Below are positions 55,031-64,000 of a DNA stretch of 64,000 bases, one piece after another. Source of the stretch: Posidonia oceanica (Eukaryota > Streptophyta > Magnoliopsida > Alismatales > Posidoniaceae). The notes beneath the pieces were generated by a model. The model was not told the DNA's origin. It did not search any database and saw only the letters and a program-made list of their open reading frames with translations. The stretch spans positions 11,581,001-11,645,000 of the forward strand of contig JAZBRS010000059.1 in NCBI GenBank assembly GCA_037176725.1, read 5' to 3'. Every line of letters begins with the position of its first letter. Within the stretch, counting starts at the first letter, position 1. A program made the position numbers and the translations under genes.

Positions 55031-56938
55031 CTCGCTCCAATCAATCTGTGCATTCTTCTTCAGGAGCTTGAATTTTGGCTCGTAGATGGGCGTAAGCTGT
55101 GCAATGAAGTGACTGATATATTGTAAACGCCCTAGCAGGCCCCTGACCTCCTTTTCAGTCCAAGGGGGTGGCATGTCCACGATGGCTTTGGCCTTCATCA
55201 GGTCTACTTCAATCCCCCTTTGACTAACAATGTAGCCTAGCAGTTTGCTAGAAGACACCCCAAATACACACTTATTGGGGTTGAGGCGCAGCTTATACTT
55301 CCGCAGACGGTCAAAGAGCTTCTTTAGGCAGGCTAGATGATCTTCAAGCTCTTTGGTTTTAGCAATCATATCATCCACATATACCTCAACTTCTTGGTGC
55401 ATGAGGTCGTGGAACAGCGCAGTCATGGCCCTTTAGTAGGTTGCGCCAGCATTCTTCAGTCCGAACGGCATAACTTGGTAACAAAAGACTCCCCAGGGGG
55501 TGATAAATGAAGTCTTTTCCATGTCTTCTTCTACCATTTTGATTTGGTTATAACTGGCAAAGCCGTCCATGAAGGAGAGCATCTTGTGGCCCACTGTATT
55601 GTCGACTAGGACATCAATGTGAGGCAAAGGAAAATCATCCTTGGGACTCACCTTGTTCAGGTCCCTATAGTCGATGCAAATCCGGACTTGGCCATCTTTC
55701 TTGGGCACAGGTACAATGTTTGCCAGCCACTCAGGATAAAGGACGACCTTCAGGAAATTAACTTTGTGCTGTTTCATGATCTCTTCTTTGATCATAAGCA
55801 GCCACTGCGGTTGCCATCTTCTCAGCTTCTGCTTTACTGGCTTGGCATCTGGATTCAAAGGCAGATTATGCACCACTATTTCTATGTCAAGGCCGACCAT
55901 ATCTTCGTAACTCCAGGCGAAGACATCCGCATACTCCCTTAGGAATGTGATGAATTCTGCTCGAGCCTGGGGGGACAGCTGGGCACTGATGCGAACTTCT
56001 CTGACTTCCTCAGCTGTGCCGATGTTAACAACCTCTGTTTCTTCTTCAACATGTAGGTTGGGGCCTTATGGATCGTCGTCATAGGGCCGGAACTCGGGCA
56101 ATGGTTCATCAATCTCGTCTTCACCCATATCATCCTCCTCTCCATATGCAATAAGTTCCGAGAGGATCTCTTTCTCAAAAAAAGGATTTGTGATGTCGAA
56201 AGAGTGTATATGTTCCGCTGCCTGGCCCTGGTGACGCTTCAAGATGGTCACGCTTACTCGAGTGTTCTTGTATCCTTGGTGTGTGACCTCCGTCCTGGCA
56301 ACTTCTTCCTCCTGCTCTGGCCTGACTGATTCTGCTGGGTGCTCTATTACTGGCTCAGCTGATGGCCCTGCTGATTCTATCAATGATACTGCTGATGGCC
56401 CTGCTACTGAGGCTGCTGATAATTCTGTTACTGATGTTGCTTTCTGCTCTGTTACTGCTGCTGCTTGGACTGCTAGTGCTTCCTCCTCTGAGTCTTCTAG
56501 TGTACTTGTGGAGAGTATGCCGGACTGGCGGCTGATCTGGGTACTGCCGCTTGCTACACTGCTCGAGTGAGGCATGTGCCGCACAAACCACCTAGACCTG
56601 CCTTCTAGTTGCAGAGTGATGAGCTCATCTGGTCTAGGGGAGTCCGACGCTGCTGAGTCTTCTTCTAAGACCATGATAGAGGCATGGTCTTCCTGCGGAG
56701 GAGGGTCCATAACCACGGCTTTCCCTTTCCTTTCCGCAGCTTGGTGCTCTGCCAGGTCTTCTGCTATCGACTTGAGCTATTCCTGATAGAGTAGCTCTAA
56801 GTCTCCCATCCATGAATTGACCTGGGCTTCTACCGCCACTCCTTCCTCCTCATCCGAGGGTGAGTCGATGTAGTAGGCGCTGGGGGCCTACGGCTCTGGC
56901 CCGGCTGCTAGATGTATCACTGCCCTTGATGTTTGCAT
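55031..56938 (-). pseudogene. Element C reverse transcriptase with acidic N-terminal region
   Basis: The frame can start at ATG 56938 and runs through Ala/Ser/Glu-rich sequence (to 56066), a TAA at about 56069, then VRISAQLSPQARAEF, VKQKLRRWQPQ, RICIDYRDLNK, LSFMDGFASYN, FITPWGVFCYQVMPFGLKNAGATY and Y-V-D-D at 55370-55381. TAA at 55433 stands where a Gln codon (CAA) is expected; TAG near 56783. No frameshift from 56938 to the end of integrase. Confidence 0.85.
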
Positions 56939-57227
56939 TGTCCGGCTCATGGGCGCGCCTGATTGTGGCAGATTCAAGATCTGAGATCCAAACAGACTGG
57001 TCAGTGAGAGTCGCAGATGGGTACGCTGCCAGGGTCACTGTTGCAGTTGGAGGGTAGGCAGAGGTGCTCTTCTGATGGCCCAAGGGTTGGGAGGCTATGT
57101 TGCTCAACTAGACCTCTGCATCTGGTTGTGACAGTGAGGGTGTGGCTTTTGACGCCATGGGGGCCTACCACGAGAGTTGCTGTTTTACGGCAGGAAGATG
57201 TATAGCGGACTGCGCCCACTACATTTT

Positions 57228-58703
57228 CTATGATGCAGCTGCTGAAGTGGGCCGAGTCGTGCTGCTGATTGAATTCACAGACTGTCTCTCTAGAGAGAGT
57301 GACAGCGGTACTGATGCGACTGCGACTGCGACCGCAGGTAGCTTGCTTGACTGTGCCTGAAGGGGTGTCCCTGATTTCTGAGCTACCACTGCTGCTTGTG
57401 CTTGTGATACAGATGTGGCTACAGAAAGGTGAAAGCTTGTCAGTCCTGCCACAGGGCCTGCTAAGTTGTCTACTGTATTTGTTGAAGGTAGGGCCAAACA
57501 AACCGACCGAGGCACCTCCGTGCTAACCAGAGCTTTGCCACCAGTTGGGACTGCCTCTACTGCGCCAGACTACTCCTCATCCGAGTAGTAGTCCTCAATG
57601 CAGACCCAATCTTCTACCGGTGCCGCGGCTTGACCGTCAGTTGATCCCAGAATACCTGCACTGGTGAAGTTAGTGAGGTCCCTGGGGATGACCGTCTTCT
57701 GATCCTTCAGTTGAAAGCAGTGATCTTCGTTGGGCTTGGGCTCATAACCGAGGCCTTCAGATTTCCTCCGCTCCACCGCTACGATCGGCTCTACGATCCC
57801 CTGGCCGTGACGCCTGAGCGGTGTACCCTTTATGTAACCCCATCTGTGACATACATTCTCAATCATTCGAAAGGGGTTGCTGTGAACGGCCAAGGAGTTG
57901 ACGCGTTCAAAATCAGGAATGAAGTTAACCGGCTCACACCGATTAACGCGATACAAAGCGTCGGAGGTCTCAGGGTCAAAAGGGATGGTTTGTGAAGAGA
58001 CGGGGGAGACTGCCTCGTTTCGCTCTTTCTCAAAGTTCTCCGCCATGACGACAATGACATCATCACCGCGGCAGTACTTTATCATGCGATGGAGGGTCAA
58101 GGGAAGGACCTGATACTTGTGGAGCCAAGGGCGCCCAAGTAGGAAGTTAAAGTTTGGCTTCAAGTCGACGACATAGAATTCTACATCGAACACGATCGGG
58201 CCAATGGCAAGAGGAATAATCAGGATCCCTAGAGCATCATGGTGGGTGTTGTCAAAAGCTGTCATTCCTTTTATGGCTGGAGTGATATCCTCGGCTTTGA
58301 ATCCGATCTTTGTTGCAGTATGCAAGGGGCAGACATTAAGGCCTGACCCGTTATCAACCAGCGTTAGAGGAATGCAAAAGTTTTTGAACTGAACCGTGAC
58401 GAACAAGGGTTGGTTGTGATTAATCCATGCCGGAGGCAGCTCATCACTTGTAAAAGAGATGATCTGGGGCTCCGCAATCATCCTTACCATGCTTTCCAAG
58501 GCTGAAGGCTCAATAGACTGGGACACACGGACGGCTTGGAACACGTGAAGAAAAGCTTCACGGTGTTCGGCAGAGGTGTGGATCAGGTCCCAAATGGAAA
58601 TGTCGGCTTTGAACTTCTTAAGTTGGGAAGTGATGTTAGCTTTAGGTTGGTTTTTCTTGGCAGTAGGAGGGGTAGCTTTGGCAAGTTCTAAGGGGACAGT
58701 CAC
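57228..58703 (-). pseudogene. Element C protease with G-patch
   Basis: A helical lead-in (FKADISIWDLIHTSAEHR) precedes FTSDELPPAW and LVDNGSGLNVCPL. The active-site triplet reads D-N-G rather than D-T/S-G, as in many related plant elements. FLLGRPWLHKYQ ends the domain. The G-patch-like RWGYIKGTPLRRHGQGI...GLGYEP follows near 57750-57860. Only one retropepsin is present, unlike A and B1. TAG at 57568, then Ala/Ser-rich tail to 57228. The step to the RT frame lies between 57228 and 56938. Confidence 0.85.
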
Positions 58704-60529
58704 AGGAGATTGGCTAAGGGCCTGGCTTGCTACAGGTTGGGCAGGGGTTTGGCCTACTACAGGTTGGCTTCAGGCTAGGTCTGCTATGGGTTGGCTAGAG
58801 GGTGGGGGCATAGCAGGTTCATGGTAGTTTGGCCTAACTGCCGGTGCTGGGGATCTGTAGACCCTCCCCAATCGCGTTACTTCCGCACACATTTCTGTGG
58901 CATAGCTGTAAGGGACGCGATGGGTGTCCTGAGTTAAGTCATTAACCATAGAAGCACGTGCTGCAAGCACAGGAGGGGTTACAGGGGCGCCTACTGGATA
59001 CTAAGGAGAAAGGTAAGGTTGTTGGGGTGGGAAGGTAGGGGTCAGCTGAGGTCTGCCTAAAAGGTGTACAGGGGATCCTAGCTGAGGTCGCCCTAAGAGG
59101 TGGACAGAGGATCTAGGCTGGGCCCTAGCGAGGAGGTGTACAGTGGGTTGAGCCTGAGGAAGCACAACAGGGGGCGCGAAGGGGTGCTCTGGCATGGCAT
59201 GTGGTCGGATCATGTGAACTCCCGACTAAGAGCCGGCAACAGCAGCAAGATAAAGATCTACAGGAAAAGGCTCAGAGATATCAGAGATAAGATCTGAAGG
59301 GTCTACCACAAATGTAGTAGGCCCAGAAGGAAAAACAGAGTGAATGCCTGAGGTTCCCGCCCCTCCCGGATAAGAGTGCTCTGGTAGAGGTTGGCGGACG
59401 ATGCCAGAATGAGGGGGAACAGCTGAATGAGCAGATGCATGAGTGTGTGCTTGAGTGGATGCCTCGTGCGTGTCGATCACAATCATTCCCGATTCGATCA
59501 AGTCCTGAATAGCGTTCCGCAGGGAGTAGCAATTGTCCGTCGAGTGCCCGACACTTCGATGGAAATTGCAAAAGAGGTTTGCCTTAAACCAATGCGGCAA
59601 GGGACTTGGGGGCGGACGAACCTCCGGGAACTTCAGGAGTGATGCAACCTTTGGCAAGATGGTCGTAAGCGGTTCCACTAGTGGGGCGAATTTCCACTTC
59701 TCAGTGGGTGGCCTTCTTTGCCTCTGGTGTGAGCCTTGCTGAACCGGTGCAGTGGGGTAGATCGGTCTAGTGGTGGTAGTGATCTATGGTGTGGGTGGAT
59801 TCCTAGGTGCAGGAGCATACACCATCTGAGCTGGGGTAGGCCGGGACTGCAGGTGAACAGGTGCAGCAGGAGAATCGACGAATGCAACAGCGGTCTTCGA
59901 CGAGTCTTTCTTCTTGGGACGGTTGTTGCTGCTACCACTGTTGTTGTTGGAGGTGCTGCTGTTGGCACTGTTACTGCTGATCGCAGCCTGCTTAGCGAAC
60001 GCAGAGAGAGCAGGGAAGTTGCCACTCCGCAAAGAACTCTCCACGCGTGCTCCAGCTCGGATAAGTGCCGCAAAAGTAGTGACAGGTTGAATGCTAAGTA
60101 GAGCCCCGAGAGATGGCTGTGCCCCCTTGATAACGATCTCAATAGACTCCTCGTCAGAGGGTCTATCTCGGACCTGTGAAGCAAGGGCGCGCCAACGGCC
60201 GACGTACTCCCCGAACGGCTCACTGGGATTCTGCTTGTTGCGATCAAGTCCGCACGCTTTGAGACGCGATCGAGGTTGAAGGAGTATTGTTCCAAGAACA
60301 CCTAACTGAGGTCGTTCCAAGTCTTGATGGCTGACATATCAAGCGACGTGAACCACTTGAGTACCGGCCCGGTCAAACCCTTATGGAATAGGCAGATCAG
60401 CAACCTCTCATCAGCCTGAAGCTGAGCGAGATCACCGCAATACGCCTTCAGATGTGCTACAGGACAGCCCCTACCATTCTATTTGTCGAAGTCCGGGATT
60501 TTAAACTACGGAGGGAGTACCGTCTCTGT
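58704..60529 (-). pseudogene. gag: Element C gag, N-terminal part removed by insertion E
   Basis: The retained part starts within the capsid core (IPDFDK, ICLFHKGLTGPVLKWFTSLD, then PFGEYVGRWRALASQV), followed by a Ser/Asn linker, a zinc knuckle CNFHRSVGHSTDNC near 59590, and three Pro-rich peptide repeats built on VHLLGRPQL (59060-59140). Stops: two near 60500, TAG near 60303, TAG near 59001, TGA near 58755; frameshift near 60255. It is in frame with the protease downstream. Confidence 0.8.
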
Positions 60530-63500
60530 TGACACCCCATCTTGACAGGCTTGGACCATTTGGGACCTTCTGATGACTTCTGGATCTAAACCTAGGTCAA
60601 AACTACACCAACCCTCTTCATCTTACCCTTCAAAACAAGCCTAAACTTGACCTAAGCCTACACCCATTTTCCAAGCCCAAAACTTACCCAAAAACCATAG
60701 GAAAACCCATCACTCCCAACTTAGCAAACCTACCCAAACACTTAGAAATTTTCAACCCAAAACCATTGCCAAAAACCCTAGAAAACCTGGGTAAAACTAC
60801 CCTTTTTCTACACCTCAAAACCCTCCCAAAACCTTCTCAAAACTAAACCAAATCCCCAGAACCAACACTAGAAACCCTAGGCAACACATTTCCCAATTTT
60901 CACCCCTTTTCAAAACCATTAAGTCTTCCATTCACCTGAATTATCGTTTTCTCTCTCTAGGATTATCCTTTTCTCTCTCCTCTCTCTCTCTCCTGATTAT
61001 CCTCCTTCTTTTCATCCCCTTCTCTCCTTTTTTCTTGCCTGGTTGTGGGCCCCCCTTGTGCATCTATCCCTTCTCAATCTTATTCCTATTTTTATTTTAT
61101 TTTTAGCATTTTCCCTGACTTCCAAAAAATTATTTTCTTTCAACTCCTCTCTTTCCCCTTTATTCCTCCTTTTTCCCTTTTCTTCTTCCTTCTCCTTTTC
61201 TTTTTTCTTTCTTTTTACTAAGCCCCTAAAAAATCCTTAAAAACCTCCAAAACTCTAAAATAAAAGGAAAACAAACCAAAACCCTAAGAAAAATAATTAA
61301 AAATATTAAGCAAACAATTAAAAACTTAAACCCAACTAAATCTATCTAAAGCCAAAAAACAAGAATGCAAGCTAAAAAAATACAAAACAAACAAAGAGAA
61401 AATGCTGTAAAATCAAGGAAAAAACCGAAATGTAATCAAAACAGTTAAAAGTAAAATCCTATTAAAAACAACCAAGAAAACAAACCCTAAAAGAAAGAAA
61501 ACACTTAAGAAATGCAAGGGCTAATAATTAAGGAGGAAAAACCTAACTTAACAACTCTCAAAAGAAAAATTGGAAACATAATTAAAAAAATAATAAAACA
61601 AACAATCAAAATTTAAGAACAACTAATTAAAAACTTAACAAGAAAACCTAACCTAAGAAAAAATGCTAAAAGAATTTAACAAAACGAAATTAAGAAAAAG
61701 CAAATCAAAGAAGACTTAAGGAAAAAGGATCAAGATTAAAATCTAAAACTCACCACTAATTAATCTAAAAACAAACCTTAAAAAATCCTAATTAACATCC
61801 CAAGTACTTAACAAGAAAAACATAATTGAAAAAACAACTTAATAGGCTTAACAAACATTTAGTCAAAATAAAAAACAAATCAAAAACAAGGAAAACCCTT
61901 AAAACCCTAATCAAACCCAAAATCCCTCTAAACCTGATTAACCAACCAAAAACAGTCATTAAAAAATTTAATCAAGGTCCTAACTTGAAATACATAATTT
62001 TACCTATTTTTATTTTATTTCTATCCAATTTATTTCTCCTCTCTTTCCCTTCCATTTCTCTCTTTCTTCCTATCTTTCTTTTCTTCCTTTTCTCCTACTG
62101 GGCCCAGTCCGGCCCCTTCCACCCCCTTCTTTCTTTTCTTTCTTTTTTTTTTCTTTTTTCAGCTCACGGCCCGGCCCGCGATCTGCCTCCTTCCTCCTCC
62201 ACCCTTCTTCCTTCTTTCTTCAGCTCTTCTTCTCTTCTCCAGCGAATCCACAGCACTCCCTCCTTCCTTTTGAAATTCGACTTCTTCCCCCTCCGTCCAA
62301 TCGGCCTACAGCTTCGCTTGTCCTCTCTCGTCTCTCCGCGGATTTTCCGGTAGGCATTTACTGCCCGTCGCCTCGCTGGCCGCCCTTCACCTCAGCAGCA
62401 GTCGCCCGCGCCAATGGGAATTCAAAATTCCTCAGCGCGCCAGCTGCTTCGAGCCTCCATTTAAAACCAGCTCCAATCTCCTCCTTCCAGCACCTTTTGG
62501 CATTTTGAGAGAACACCTAAGCGAGCGTGAGAGCCTCCAGCATTTCCTTCCTCATCCTCTGCCAGAAAAACCAACAACTTCCCTCTCCCATTAGCTCCCT
62601 TCCAGCCAGCAAAAACCATCCACTTCCTTACCCAATCCTTCACTCAGAACCCTCTGGCCCCCACCCTCCTTCCAAGCCCTTTGGTCGTCCGAGAGAGAGC
62701 AAGGAATCCAGAGAATTCCCAGCGCCCAAATCCCTTCCTCCTTCCATTGCAAGAACCAGTTCTTCCCCCTCTTCTTTCCCGACCACATCAGAGCCTCCAT
62801 CAGTCCTCAAACTTCCTCCAATTCATCCCCCAAATCCACCCAGAATCCCAGCATTCCTTCCCCTCCATCCCTCAGCCTTTCCACTCCAGAAAACGCCCCT
62901 GAACACCCAAAAACTTTCAATAGAACCCAACCCCTTTCCACTTCAGAATTCCCGACACCACAGACCTCCAATCCACCCCAAACTCTTCCCAGTTACTCCC
63001 TGAATCACTAGCTCCCTAAACCACCCAGCCTTCGGCCCAGCAACCCACCACGGCCGGGGCTTTCCACCATAAACACCTGCAACCCATCCTGTCCAGAAAT
63101 CCACCCGATCTGCAATCTTCTTCTCTAGCCTTCCACCAGCCTTCCCAAGCATCCAAAGACCTCCACCGAGCAACTAGGAAGCCACCGGCATCTTCCAATT
63201 GAATCAGAGAGTAGTGAACACCTCCCCCCACCTCTAGTGACCAGTTGTGAACCCACTGAACCCATTCGTCGCGCCGGTCTTCGCAGCTGCCCTCCGATCA
63301 TTCAGCAAGCTCCGAAGCAACACACGGAGTGGAACCAGATGCCCAGTAGCCATCGGAGACGCCCGCAGTGCCCGGACGAAGCTCGCCGTCTCCTGCGAAA
63401 TCGGCCCAGGTCGGGGGAACTCCTTAGCCGCGGAAACAGGTAATTTCTTTCATCTCTAGCTTAGTTCTTCTCCCCTCTAGCTTCTCCACCCATTAGTTTA

Positions 63501-64000
63501 GCCTTCAGCTCTCTCCTACCCGGAGTCAACGCCGCCGCGTCTTCTTCTTCTCTGACGAGCTCCGGCTCTGTCTCGCCGTTCCAGCTAGCAGAAAGCTACT
63601 CCATTTGTCGTCCGAGGTTCGCACGGACCCCAGGAGCTCGACCATGCTTCCAGATCAGTCCTCCGCCACGCTGATCGGCCGACCTGCCTCCGAGCAGGTC
63701 TGCAGATCTCCGGCGACTCCTCCGGCCTGCTCCAGGCAGCGTCGCTGCTTGCCGACGCTACTCCGGTCTCCGTCAATCCCTGGTGGAGCTCGCCCGCCGG
63801 ACTACGCCTCACCAGCACCCCTTTACTTCCTCTATCGGTCACTGGTAGCATTTGCTATAGTGGTCGATGATCTGCAGATTCTACTGTACTTTTATTTTTT
63901 GTTATCTTTGCTATTTTACCAAATATTGCATTTTCGGTCTCAGTTCTTGCTTATTTGCGTTCAGGTCCTTTATTTGATTAAATCTGTTTATTTCTGAATT
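60530..64000 (+). mobile_element. Element E: first 3.5 kb of a plus-strand LTR related to C
   Basis: It begins TGACACCCCATCTTGACAGG inside gag of C (left flank TCTGT) and follows the sequence of LTR C in opposite orientation, with the TATA-like box at 62458 and Pro/Ser-rich GC-rich sequence 62160-63800. Identity to C is moderate, so it is a relative and not C's own LTR. It should extend some 2.4 kb past the window. Proline-rich frames such as 62527-63003 lack an ATG or domain and are not called. Confidence 0.8.
62456..62470 (+). promoter_or_regulatory. Candidate TATA box of LTR E
   Basis: CATTTAAAACCAGC, aligned with TGATAAAACCAGC in LTR C, followed in both by a similar segment (GAGAGAAC..CCTAAG.GCGAG.GAG). 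Confidence 0.4.

Larger units (their letters stand above)
41566..60529 (-). mobile_element. Element C: Ogre-like retrotransposon with 5.9-kb LTR
   Basis: Minus strand. From right to left: gag (cut at 60529), protease with G-patch, RT, RNase H, aRNH, integrase, a PMD-like gene on the same strand, pseudoknot-like arrays, PPT 47485-47500, 3' LTR to 41566. The pol frame runs 1321 codons without a frameshift but with stops. The 5' LTR and leader lie beyond the window, past insertion E. Confidence 0.85.

Noticed and set aside
62527..63003. 158-codon proline-rich frame in LTR E
   Set aside because: No ATG at its start, low complexity, counterpart in LTR C not preserved as the same protein.

Overview
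The window is plant nuclear DNA, almost certainly from an angiosperm, and consists entirely of nested LTR retrotransposons of the Ty3/gypsy superfamily. The evidence is the order gag - aspartic protease - reverse transcriptase - RNase H - second (archaeal-type, aRNH) RNase H - integrase without chromodomain, a shared polypurine tract core GGAGGGGCATC, long leaders, long LTRs and repeat-rich 3' regions. Together these are the hallmarks of the Tat/Ogre lineage. The species cannot be named from the sequence. I see no ordinary host gene, tRNA, rRNA or CRISPR array.

Layout: (1) 1-22010, element A, + strand, missing only its 5' LTR and primer site. It carries gag, two retropepsin domains in tandem, a G-patch, RT, two RNases H and integrase, then about 7 kb with three intron-containing plant-mobile-domain (PMD) genes on the antisense strand, four tandem-repeat arrays, a PPT and the 3' LTR. 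(2) 22011-24490, the 3' end of a minus-strand element D: part of its LTR, its PPT and a 1.2 kb array of hairpin repeats. A sits in D's LTR and B1 sits in D's array. (3) 24491-33188, element B1, +: LTR, leader, gag, two retropepsins, G-patch, and RT interrupted by (4) 33189-41565, element B2, +, a gag-only non-autonomous element with both LTRs, the 3' one interrupted by (5) 41566-60529, element C, minus strand: a 5.9 kb LTR, arrays of pseudoknot-like repeats, a sense-strand PMD-like/DUF7745-like gene, and integrase-to-gag. C is interrupted in gag by (6) 60530-64000, the start of a plus-strand LTR of a relative, E. Nesting is D<A on one side and D<B1<B2<C<E on the other.

Nearly every protein region is decayed, but in one way: premature stop codons, mostly TAG at positions where relatives have CAG or TGG, with few frameshifts. 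This is what deamination of methylated cytosine at CHG and CG sites would give in long-silenced elements.

The most interesting candidate system is in element A. Short hairpin-forming words built from GCGTATAACG and CGTCCAACG recur in the LTR promoter, the leader, and directly upstream of the antisense PMD genes, but not in coding sequence. Element B has the same arrangement with a different word (built around CCACGATC, GTTAG and GGCGACTAA). A mobile element encoding its own chromatin-type protein together with family-specific cis words at every promoter resembles the VANC/VANDAL anti-silencing arrangement of DNA transposons. Here it is only a hypothesis. Second are repeat arrays in the 3' regions of C and D whose units keep stem-loop or pseudoknot pairing through compensatory base changes.
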